A stretch of 60,379 nucleotides of DNA from Candidatus Zambryskibacteria bacterium RIFCSPLOWO2_01_FULL_39_39. Lineage in GTDB: Bacteria; Patescibacteriota; Minisyncoccia; Phycocordibacterales; WO2-35-19. Location: contig MHWB01000009.1 in assembly GCA_001823925.1 (NCBI GenBank), positions 89,086-149,464 on the forward strand, given 5' to 3'. The translations under genes and the position numbers were made by a program. Shown here one piece after another: positions 1 through 9,600 of the stretch; the stretch's first letter is position 1; every line of letters begins with the position of its first letter. Below the pieces are notes generated by a model. It did not search any database and was not told the origin of the DNA. It saw only the letters and a program-made list of their open reading frames with translations.

Positions 1-52
1 AGATGTGGATTGCCTTTTCCTACTTTGGTGCAGTCGAGTGATCAAATAATTT

Positions 53-1234
53 TTAATTTGAGATATCTCGTATTTCTTTGGCGATAACCCCTTTGGCCTG
101 AGAGAGTTCTTCTTCAAACTGCTCTAGAAAATCTATTTCTTCTGATGTTAGGTTTCGTTCGACCCTAGCCTTTTTTAGTTTAGCAATGTGTTCATCTATG
201 TCACTACAGAGAAGTTTAAAAGATTTTTCGAGAGTTTGCCCAGCTTCAGATATCTCAATTCCTTGTTGTTTCTTTGTTTTTTTATAAAAGAACCATACTA
301 AAAGCAAAAGGGATATTATAAATAACAAGAGTAATACAAGAGCAATTATGATTGTAGAATAGTTAATAACGAAACTCCCCACTTTAATAAATGTTGGAGC
401 GATTACTTCTGTGGTAACTGGATCAGAAAGGCCGCTTTGATTTCCATCTTCCGCTATGTTTCGAGCCCAAACATTATAATATCCAGTCTTCACCTTATCC
501 GCGTATGTAAATCTGAATTTCCCATCAAAACCAGAAAAGGTGTAGCCACTTGTCAATTCTTCTGTGTCTTTCTGAATAATTACAGATATTTTGGCCAAGG
601 GGTATCCGAGACCTTCTATAGTTAAAGCATCATTTTCATTTAATTGTTTAGACCATTTTGTAATTATGGGCGTGGTGATTGGTCTCTCTGCCCCTTTGGT
701 AGATTCTGATTTGAGATTGGTGATAGTGGTAGCTTCAGAAGAAGAATCCAATGGGGTAATAGCATAGAGAGCTCCTTTTAAGCCATCTGCTATATTTGTG
801 CCTTGGCCGTCATTGGCCAAGACTGATCCGGATAGGAAGTTTACTGGCGCTTGACCGGAAGCCTTCCCTTTGAAGGTTATCCGGAGGATACTGCCTGAAG
901 CTCCGGTAAAACCTGGACTTGGAACTCCTCCAGAAAAATTGATGGTGCCGGCCGGATTTGAAAAAGATGGATTATCTGTCCAAAGACTAAATATGGACTG
1001 TGAATAACCCAAACTGACAACTTGAAGTTTGGAATTATCAAAATTAATCTGCCCCGTACTGGCATTGACGGACTCCCCTCCAGTATTTAGATTTACAATA
1101 ACAGAAAAAGACTCACCAACACGATAGCTTCCTGTAGATGGTGATAGAGATAAAATACCTTGAGCCGTTGCCGATAGAGGCACGAAAAGACATAAAAATA
1201 TAAATATTGTAAAATGATTCTTCAGTAAATTCAT
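53..1234 (-). CDS. Secreted cohesin-domain protein with C-terminal TM anchor and coiled cytoplasmic tail
   Basis: Signal peptide MNLLKNHFTIFIFLCLFVPLSATAQ; cohesin-like core (GESFSVIVNLNTGGESVNASTGQINFDNSKLQVVS...GSVLANDGQGTNI); TM segment TIIIALVLLLLFIISLLLLVWFFY; charged tail. Confidence 0.75.
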   Translation of the reverse strand: MNLLKNHFTIFIFLCLFVPLSATAQGILSLSPSTGSYRVGESFSVIVNLNTGGESVNASTGQINFDNSKLQVVSLGYSQSIFSLWTDNPSFSNPAGTINFSGGVPSPGFTGASGSILRITFKGKASGQAPVNFLSGSVLANDGQGTNIADGLKGALYAITPLDSSSEATTITNLKSESTKGAERPITTPIITKWSKQLNENDALTIEGLGYPLAKISVIIQKDTEELTSGYTFSGFDGKFRFTYADKVKTGYYNVWARNIAEDGNQSGLSDPVTTEVIAPTFIKVGSFVINYSTIIIALVLLLLFIISLLLLVWFFYKKTKKQQGIEISEAGQTLEKSFKLLCSDIDEHIAKLKKARVERNLTSEEIDFLEQFEEELSQAKGVIAKEIRDISN

Positions 1235-1243
1235 TTTGCGTTT

Positions 1244-2200
1244 TTATTTTATATGTGTATAACTATTTTTTGTAAATTTGCAAGTTAGCATTACAGAAAA
1301 TAGTATTAATATTATAACAAATATAATAGTGATGGTTGTTCCGAAAGGTTTGTTTGCGCTAGAGATTGTACTGTTGTTTGCTCCATCTATGGCTCTGACT
1401 TCAACTAAACTGCCCCAAGATTGAAAAGATAAGACATAAGGACTTTTGGCTTCAACCCATGGGGTGGAAAATCTATCTGTTAAAAGCCCAATTATTTTTG
1501 GCACTTCACGGACTTCGTATTTGGATACTCCAGAATCCTTATCTACCGCTGAAAAAGCGACAAAGTAAGAATCGTTGGCGATAGAGTCGTGGTGGCTAAC
1601 CATTGGCGCGAAATTTTCAGGAGGCACTTTGTCTGGCGAGATTATAGATCCCTCTGCTATTTCTACGGGAGTATCTTTGGCGGGGACTTCCGTTACTGTT
1701 TTGGCTGCAGTTATGTTTAAAGTGAGAGGTATCATCTTTAATCCCAAGAGCTCTCCCCCACTACCGTCATTTAAGAGAATATGGACATCTTTCAAATTGA
1801 TGGTTAGTACCCCTTCTTTTTTTGGTTTAACAATAAAAGTAAAAAGGTTCCCAGTATTACCGCTAAAGCCTCCCGGTACTCCCCCGGTAAAATTGATCTC
1901 TCCCAGAGAGTTATTAGCACTTGGTTTTAGCACCCACAATGAGATAATAGAGTTGCCATATCTAACATCAGAAACAGACATCAAATTGGGAGGAAAGTTA
2001 ACTTGTCCTTCCGCGGTGTTGATCTGTTGTCCACCGGTTTGAACCGAAGCAGTTACCAATATGCTGTCACCTACCGCATAGCTCGTCTTAGTGCTACTCA
2101 AAGACACGGACTCCGCTTGGAGTGAATTTGGAACAACAAAAAATACTAAAAACAAAGAACAGAAAAAACTTATAGTGGTGTATTTTTTAATCAGGGTCAT
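1244..2200 (-). CDS. Secreted cohesin-domain protein with C-terminal TM anchor
   Basis: Signal peptide; VGDSILVTASVQTGGQQINTAEGQVNFPPNLMSV...ILLNDGSGG parallels the 53..1234 cohesin; C-terminal TM TITIIFVIILILFSVMLTC. Confidence 0.72.
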   Translation of the reverse strand: MTLIKKYTTISFFCSLFLVFFVVPNSLQAESVSLSSTKTSYAVGDSILVTASVQTGGQQINTAEGQVNFPPNLMSVSDVRYGNSIISLWVLKPSANNSLGEINFTGGVPGGFSGNTGNLFTFIVKPKKEGVLTINLKDVHILLNDGSGGELLGLKMIPLTLNITAAKTVTEVPAKDTPVEIAEGSIISPDKVPPENFAPMVSHHDSIANDSYFVAFSAVDKDSGVSKYEVREVPKIIGLLTDRFSTPWVEAKSPYVLSFQSWGSLVEVRAIDGANNSTISSANKPFGTTITIIFVIILILFSVMLTCKFTKNSYTHIK

Positions 2201-2238
2201 TTTATTAAATAATTATACTACATATTATATCTATATTA

Positions 2239-4272
2239 CTAATCCTCAACTTGAATGACTATACTGTTGTCACTAAAGTTGTTGGCCTTATCAAATACTC
2301 TGACAACAATAGGATATTCTCCGGACTCTAAAAATGGGACATAAAAAGGCGGTTTAACTGGCAAGAAAATGCCTTTATTCATTTTCACATAAAATCCTGA
2401 TTGTAGACCACTCAACACGTCTTCTGAGGTGAAGTCAAATCTTACTGTATCCCCCTCTTTTATTATTTCATTACTTGCTTTAATCTTTGGCGCAAGTGGC
2501 GGAGTAGTGTCCACCATTATTTTGAAGTTAGAAACTGGTCCAGATTTATTTGTTGCATCTTTAGCTTGAAGGTTAAAGTAATATACACCGTCGTCTACGG
2601 AAGTATTAAGCTCATTACTCGTCGTTTTCAGGGTTTTATCCCCTACCTCTGTCTTGGGGCCACGACTCAAACTATAATAGTAGGTACTGCCACCGAGCTT
2701 GGGCCACAACAGTCTAATATTTTTATTCTTATACCAACGATTACTATTGGGGTGACTAGGGGAAAATATAGGAATTGGATTTTGAATATTACTCTCGGCA
2801 AATTTTTGACGAACAACCTGATAATAACCATTGGTGACTGTACGGAGAACATCTGTACCTAGACCATCATTTGCCAAGACTTGTGACCCAGCCGTAAATT
2901 CAAGGGAAATTGGTTTTAAGTCCAAAGGTTGTAGCAAAATTTCCGCTACGGTGCCGACTGTATCAAAAAATCCAGGATTAGAAATTCCACAGGTGATTTT
3001 GATCTCCCCATTTTCTTCATCTATATCTTTTTCTAAGAAAAGAGATGGGTCACAAAATGAGTTTATCGTTAAAATATCAAGAATTGAAACTGTTTCGGGA
3101 TCATATTTAACTCTTACGCTGACAGCATTGATTGCTTCACCGCCGGTGTATACATTGATTGCTATTGTTTTTTCTGAAGATTGGCTAATCACATCTGATT
3201 CTGGCTCAAATTTCATAGTAGAGTTATAAATGAGATAAGGCAATTTCTTGAGCTCTGTGGCTCCATGGTCTAGTTTAATGAAACCTATAAAATATGTCGT
3301 AATGAATAAGACGAGACCTATAAATAATAAAATTGGCAGACGATTTTTGTGATGTCCCAAAAACTTTAATAAAAAGAGGGTTATAAAATAAAAAATAAAA
3401 AGTGAAAGAGTTATACTACTCGCCCAAAAAAGACTATATAATTTGTGATTGACTGGGAAGAAGACAAATGCGCCACCAGGACTTTTTTCAATACCGGGAA
3501 AGACTATGTGGCGAATGGCGTAATAATTGCCATTGATTTTTATTTCCTTTGAAAGTCCCGCAAGATTTGGGGTGGTTAAATCAGGGCCTAGAGAAAAATA
3601 AGTACTGATAAGTCCGGTCTTTTCTTTATTGTTAAAACTGTCACCAAATATGCCTTCACTGGGTGTGTAGAAGACGATCTGTTCTCCTGTGTTTAAATAT
3701 TTTTGTTGGAAACTGGTGGCATATGAATCGTTGAGTGAATGGCCGATAGTGAGACCTCCAATGGCCACGCCTTTATCAAAAATCTGTGAAGAACTTACAA
3801 AAATTAAATAAACTCGGGGGCCCCGTTCAACTGCGGTTACAGCTTTAGTCTCGTCTTCGGCTATTATTCTGCCGTAAGCACTCGTTAGAAAAAAGTTGTC
3901 TCCCGTCTGGGTTGGTAGATGAGAGCGAGCAAGCACAAATCCGTCTTTATCGGTGATGACAACAAAATGTAAATTTCTTTTTTTTGCTTCAGTTTGGGCA
4001 ATTGCCAAGAGTTCCAGTGGGCTATTTCTTTTAAGGGCCCCGACCAATGTCTCGGAAGCAATGATTTGTCCTCGTTCCTCAGCAGTATTTTTAAGTTCTT
4101 TTTGTATTCCTTCTTCAACTTGAGACATCTGCTCTCCAATTACAAAGTTGCTCCAAAAAGTTATGAGCTGATTTGAAAATAACAAAACAATAGTGAATAC
4201 TAAAAGGCTGGTTGTTATTACAATAATCTCTCTACGATGCAAAAAAGGAGATTCTAAAATTAACTTCCACAT
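2239..4272 (-). CDS. Multi-TM protein: extracellular Cache-like sensor domain + cohesin-like domain + Ig-like domain
   Basis: TM1, ~240-aa extracellular region with PDC/Cache-like pattern (LHFVVITDKDGFVLARSHLPTQTGDNF), two more TMs, then cohesin-like core (AINVYTGGEAINAVSVRVKYDPETVSIL...GSQVLANDGLGTDV) and a C-terminal Ig-like domain. Confidence 0.65.
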   Translation of the reverse strand: MWKLILESPFLHRREIIVITTSLLVFTIVLLFSNQLITFWSNFVIGEQMSQVEEGIQKELKNTAEERGQIIASETLVGALKRNSPLELLAIAQTEAKKRNLHFVVITDKDGFVLARSHLPTQTGDNFFLTSAYGRIIAEDETKAVTAVERGPRVYLIFVSSSQIFDKGVAIGGLTIGHSLNDSYATSFQQKYLNTGEQIVFYTPSEGIFGDSFNNKEKTGLISTYFSLGPDLTTPNLAGLSKEIKINGNYYAIRHIVFPGIEKSPGGAFVFFPVNHKLYSLFWASSITLSLFIFYFITLFLLKFLGHHKNRLPILLFIGLVLFITTYFIGFIKLDHGATELKKLPYLIYNSTMKFEPESDVISQSSEKTIAINVYTGGEAINAVSVRVKYDPETVSILDILTINSFCDPSLFLEKDIDEENGEIKITCGISNPGFFDTVGTVAEILLQPLDLKPISLEFTAGSQVLANDGLGTDVLRTVTNGYYQVVRQKFAESNIQNPIPIFSPSHPNSNRWYKNKNIRLLWPKLGGSTYYYSLSRGPKTEVGDKTLKTTSNELNTSVDDGVYYFNLQAKDATNKSGPVSNFKIMVDTTPPLAPKIKASNEIIKEGDTVRFDFTSEDVLSGLQSGFYVKMNKGIFLPVKPPFYVPFLESGEYPIVVRVFDKANNFSDNSIVIQVED

Positions 4273-4295
4273 AGTATTATAATTGTAATACTAAA

Positions 4296-5603
4296 CTATC
4301 CATTCCACCAGAAGAGCATAATAGAGAAGTCAAAAATATTAACTGCTCCGTCCTTGTTTACATCGGCGCAAGGATTTTTTGGTATTTTTTGATTCCAAAA
4401 GAATAAGAGTATAGAAAAATCTATAATATTTGTTTTTTTATCATTATTTAAATCTCCATTTTTATTACAACTGCCGGCTGGGGCAGATATTTTACCAAAA
4501 GCGACATCCTTGTCACCAACCCTAAAAGCCAAACTTTCAGAGAAAGGTGAGGTCACGCTATCTGGTGCTACCACTTGAGATTTTGAGGTATGCGACCCCA
4601 ACTCCAAGGGTTTTGAGTTTAAGGTATAAGTCCAAAACCCAAATTTGTCTGATAATGTTTTATCAACTAAGGTGACCTCGGAATTTATAACAACATTGAC
4701 GTCTGACTTTGGATAACCGAAACCATAAAATTTTATATTATTTCCAGATTTTACTTCTGATTTATCGGATCCAATGGTGGGGGCGATAATAATATCAGAT
4801 AAAGTGGTTGTTTGGCCGGTTGGGATATTAGCCGTAAAACTGGTGGTGAGCGACCTTCGGTTATCACCATCTATGGCATAAGCCGAAAAAGTATAGATGC
4901 CTCCGACTACAGTGGTATCTAACTGCCAGTTACCATTATCATCTGCTGTGGGGGTAGCAACGGTGGCACCATCTTTAAAGATTGTGATGGATGCTTTGGG
5001 ATAGGCGCGCCCTTTTAAAATAACTTTAGTGGAACCTTGTGAACTACTTCCACCTCCTCCGCCACCACCACCTCCCCCGCTTCCACCAGAAGAGGCTGGA
5101 GCACCCGAACTTTCAGTAGAGCTCGCGATGCTATTTCCAAAAATATCTTTGACGACTATCACAAAATAATAAGTTGTGCCATTAGATAATCCTGTTCTGG
5201 TAGAAGAAGTGACATTTCCCAAGGATGTGTAAGAGTAAGGACCACCTGATGTAGTAGATTGCGCTACGTTGTATCCAGAAGCTGTCCAACCCAAAAATCC
5301 TGTAGAAGCAGTCCAAGAGAGAGCCACTTGAGTATCTCCAGCAGTAGCTCCTATTACCGGAGATGATGCAAAAGGATAATACAATGAGCCAGCATTAACG
5401 CCGTATAAAACCGAAGTACTGGTACCTACCGCTACTTCAGAAATAGTGCTCCAAAGTTGAAAATTGGTTGAAGTTGCATATCCAGATGGGGCAATGACGG
5501 TGTCCAACATCTTAAAACTAGTAGAAGTGGATTCCTCCGAAAAAACTGGCTTGGCGCCAAAAATCATGGTGAAAAAAATAACAAATAAACAAAAGTTTTT
5601 CAT
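4296..5603 (-). CDS. Secreted protein with fibronectin III-like and Ig-like domains and C-terminal type I dockerin
   Basis: Signal peptide; FnIII-like AGDTQVALSWTAS...SGYNVAQSTTSGGPY; poly-Gly linker; C-terminal duplicated Ca-binding repeats GDLNNDKKTNIIDFSILLFFW / ADVNKDGAVNIFDFSIMLFWW. Confidence 0.85.
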   Translation of the reverse strand: MKNFCLFVIFFTMIFGAKPVFSEESTSTSFKMLDTVIAPSGYATSTNFQLWSTISEVAVGTSTSVLYGVNAGSLYYPFASSPVIGATAGDTQVALSWTASTGFLGWTASGYNVAQSTTSGGPYSYTSLGNVTSSTRTGLSNGTTYYFVIVVKDIFGNSIASSTESSGAPASSGGSGGGGGGGGGGSSSQGSTKVILKGRAYPKASITIFKDGATVATPTADDNGNWQLDTTVVGGIYTFSAYAIDGDNRRSLTTSFTANIPTGQTTTLSDIIIAPTIGSDKSEVKSGNNIKFYGFGYPKSDVNVVINSEVTLVDKTLSDKFGFWTYTLNSKPLELGSHTSKSQVVAPDSVTSPFSESLAFRVGDKDVAFGKISAPAGSCNKNGDLNNDKKTNIIDFSILLFFWNQKIPKNPCADVNKDGAVNIFDFSIMLFWWNG

Positions 5604-6581
5604 TTATGGTGTAAGTTCTGCCTCGCCCGCCGTAGCATTTTGCAAAGGCTGGGCCTCGCTCGCCGGACTGTGTTCGTCCGTAGTCTCAGACGAAGGCGGA
5701 GCTTCTGGCGAAGGTTGTGAGTCATTTGTGGGGGTTGAATCTGGAGCAACTTCTACACTCGGTTCTGACACAACTTCTGGCTCTGGTAATAGCTCCTCTA
5801 CCACTTCTTGAATCAATTCTTCGTCAACCATTTCTGCTGGTGTGGGAACGACCTCATCACCTACCCCTTCCTCAACTACTTCTTCGGATGTAGGTTCTGT
5901 TGGTGATTCCTGTTGAGGGGCATTTTGAAGATGCTCTTCGGTAGGAGTAGATGCGGATTTATCTGATGGTTCATAGTATGGAGTAGAAAGTATGACTGAT
6001 GCTGGATCTGATTCTACTGTGGCAAGTTCTTCCAATACTACTTCTGGTATGACTGGACTGTAGCCCTCTATCACCTGTTCTTTGGGATCCAGCAATTTTC
6101 CAATAAGGCCGGAGTATTCTGTGGTGACTATCTTTTGGGACTCCCCTTTTTCTTTTTCCAACGCCTTTACTCTTTTTAGGTAAGACAATTCATAGCTCAC
6201 ATTTTCCCCCAACTCTTTGGCTACATAAAGTCCGAGATCTTTGCCATCTAGCGCTTCCTTATTCACAGTCAAAACCTTCTCTATTTCTTTGTTTTGCCAA
6301 ATACTATTTTCAACCACCAAGGTTTGATATGTATAAGTGGCATAATAATTTTTTTCATCCTCGGTAATAGAATTTATTCTCAAATTAAAATTAAAATTAT
6401 CTAAATCAGCTGAAACAATTAAACTATTATCAATAGAGACGACAGTTTCAGAACTTGTATAAACACTTTCACGCACATCGGGGCTAGTGGCAAAAGCAAC
6501 TCCAGAACCAAAAAACAATAAACCTATAATAATAGTGAATGCATTATTATATTTTATAAAATTGAGAATCTTTTGATACAT
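5604..6581 (-). CDS. Secreted/membrane protein with long acidic Pro/Glu/Ser-rich disordered tail
   Basis: N-terminal hydrophobic segment, ~120-aa globular region, low-complexity PTEEHLQNAPQQESPTEPTSEEVVEE... tail; stop abuts the dockerin gene ATG. Confidence 0.6.
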   Translation of the reverse strand: MYQKILNFIKYNNAFTIIIGLLFFGSGVAFATSPDVRESVYTSSETVVSIDNSLIVSADLDNFNFNLRINSITEDEKNYYATYTYQTLVVENSIWQNKEIEKVLTVNKEALDGKDLGLYVAKELGENVSYELSYLKRVKALEKEKGESQKIVTTEYSGLIGKLLDPKEQVIEGYSPVIPEVVLEELATVESDPASVILSTPYYEPSDKSASTPTEEHLQNAPQQESPTEPTSEEVVEEGVGDEVVPTPAEMVDEELIQEVVEELLPEPEVVSEPSVEVAPDSTPTNDSQPSPEAPPSSETTDEHSPASEAQPLQNATAGEAELTP

Positions 6582-6617
6582 ATCTTAATTATAATAAATC
6601 ACACACGTAAAGCAACA

Positions 6618-9600
6618 CTAGACACTCCAATCTAACCCATTTACTTCTTTAATTCCCGCTCTTGGAATTCCATTGACTGTTTTTATAGAAGCTTCACCTA
6701 GATCATTTATTGTTTTTAGTTCAGTAACTGCTATAGACGGGCTGGCTGAAGGAGAGTTGGAAGAAGATGGAGATAACGAAGCACTTGGTGAGAGTGATGA
6801 AGAAGTCGAACTGGATGGACTGAGTGATGGCGACGTTGAGGTAGATGGGGAAAGTGAAGCTGATGGTGAGAGAGATGGCGAGGCTGAACTACTTGGCGAG
6901 AGAGACGGTGAAGACGAACTGCTAGGAGAAATTGAGGCACTCGGTGAAAGTGAAGGAGATGTTGATGATGATGGGGAAAGTGATGGGGACTCGGATGAGG
7001 AGGGAGACAATGAAGCACTTGGTGAGAGAGATGGCGAGGCTGAACTACTTGGTGAAAGTGATGCTGACGGGGAGATGGATGGTGAATCAGAAGCTGATGG
7101 GGATAAAGAAGCGCTTGGTGAAAGTGATGGTGAGGCCGATGAGGACGGTGAAAGTGATGCCGATGGAGAAAGAGATGGACTTTCCGAACTAGATGGAGAT
7201 AAAGATGGGCTGGCAGAAGATGATGGTGATAAGGATGGACTTTCTGAAGAACTTGGTGAAAGTGATGGTGAATCAGAGGCCGACGGAGAAAGAGATGCTG
7301 ATGGAGAAAGAGAGGGAGAGGTAGAAGATGATGGAGAAAGTGAAGCAGATGGAGAGAGTGATGGAGAAGCCGATGAACTTGGACTAAGACTAGCAGATGG
7401 ACTGAGGGACGGTGAAGAAGATGAAGACGGGGAAAGTGAGGCGCTTGGAGATAACGATGGGCTTTCTGATGAGGAGGGAGATAGAGATGGAGAATCGGAC
7501 GATGACGGGCTAAGTGATGGAGATTCGGAACTACTAGGTGACAGAGATGCCGAAGGGGAAAGTGAGGGTGAGGATGATGAGCTAGGGCTTAAACTTGCTG
7601 AAGGAGACAGCGATGGACTAGCCGATGAACTTGGACTCAAACTTGCGGAAGGACTAAGTGAAGGACTATCAGATGCCGATGGAGATAACGACGGAGAATC
7701 GGAAGACGAAGGTGAAAGAGATGGGCTTGCTGAAGAAGATGGAGAGAGCGATGCTGACGGTGAAAGAGACGGTGACCCAGAACTAGAAGGAGAAAGTGAT
7801 GCGCTTGGAGAGAGTGAAGGAGATGCAGAATTTGAGGGTGAGAGTGACGCTGATGGTGATAGCGAAGGTGATGCAGAGCTACTAGGCGACAAAGAAGCAC
7901 TCGGTGAGAGAGATGGACTTTCTGAAGAACTTGGTGAAAGTGATGGTGAATCAGAGGCCGACGGAGAAAGAGATGCTGATGGAGAAAGAGAGGGAGAGGT
8001 GGAGCTACTTGGTGAAAGAGAAGCTGATGGGCTAAGTGATGGCGAGGCTGATGAGGAGGGAGAGAGGGATGCAGATGGACTAAGTGAAGGAGATTCGGAA
8101 CTACTAGGCGAGAGAGATGCCGAAGGGGAAAGTGAAGGTGAGGATGATGAGGATGGAGAGAGGGATGGTGATTCGGATGATGAGGGACTAAGTGATGGCG
8201 AATCAGAGGCCGATGGTGAGAGTGAGGCTGATGGAGATAATGATGGTGATGCAGAACTAGATGGTGATAACGAAGCCGAAGGGCTCAAAGATGGCGAGGT
8301 GGATGAGGATGGTGAGAGAGATGCAGATGGACTAAGCGAGGGTGAAGCAGATGAACTTGGACTTAAGCTTGCCGATGGTGATAAAGATGGAGATTCAGAA
8401 CTGGAAGGTGAAAGTGAAGCGGATGGCGACAAGCTTGGGCTGGCCGAAGAAGACGGTGATAAAGAGGCCGATGGAGACAAAGATGGTGACGCTGAACTGC
8501 TTGGCGAGAGAGAGGCCGAAGGACTTAGAGATGGTGATGCCGATGAGGAGGGTGAAAGAGATGCTGAAGGTGAAAGGGATGGACTTTCTGATGATGATGG
8601 CGACAGTGATGCTGAAGGAGACAACGAAGGTGAGGTCGAAGAACTAGGACTTAAGCTAGCAGATGGAGATAAACTTGGTGAAGCAGAACTGCTTGGAGAA
8701 AGTGAAGCAGATGGACTCAATGAAGGAGATGCCGAGGAAGATGGTGAAAGCGAGGCAGACGGTGACAAACTTGGTGAAGCTGAGGAACTTGGTGAAAGCG
8801 ACGCCGACGGTGAAAGCGATGGACTAGCCGATGAACTAGGACTTAAGCTGGCAGATGGAGATAACGATGGAGAGCCAGACGAGGATGGAGATAATGAGGG
8901 CGAGTCAGAACTGGATGGAGAAAGAGACGGAGAGGAAGAAGATGAGGGAGAAAGAGATGCTGAAGGAGAAAGAGACGGAGAACTAGACGATGATGGTGAA
9001 AGAGATGCGGATGGAGAGAGTGAAGGAGATGCAGAACTTGAGGGTGAAAGTGACGCCGACGGTGAGAGGGATGGCGAGGCTGATGAGGAGGGAGATAGAG
9101 ATGGAGAATCGGACGATGACGGGCTAAGTGATGGAGATTCAGAACTTGAAGGAGACAAAGAAGCACTCGGTGAAAGAGATGGACTAGCCGAAGAACTTGG
9201 ACTCAAACTTGCGGAAGGACTTAGCGAAGGACTTTCTGATGATGATGGAGATAGTGAAGCGGAAGGAGACAAAGAAGGTGAAGATGAGGAAGAAGGAGAA
9301 AGAGATGGACTTTCAGAAGAACTTGGAGAGAGTGATGGTGATTCAGAACTAGATGGAGATAGAGATGCAGATGGACTAAGTGATGGAGAAGATGAAGAAG
9401 AAGGAGAAAGAGATGCCGACGGTGAAAGCGATGGACTAGCCGATGAACTAGGACTTAAACTAGCACTTGGTGAAAGTGAAGGCGAAGAAGATGAGGATGG
9501 AGATAAAGAAGCAGAGGGAGATAACGACGGGCTTGCTGAAGAAGATGGTGATAAAGATGCTGATGGAGAAAGTGAAGGAGATGCTGAACTGCTTGGAGAA

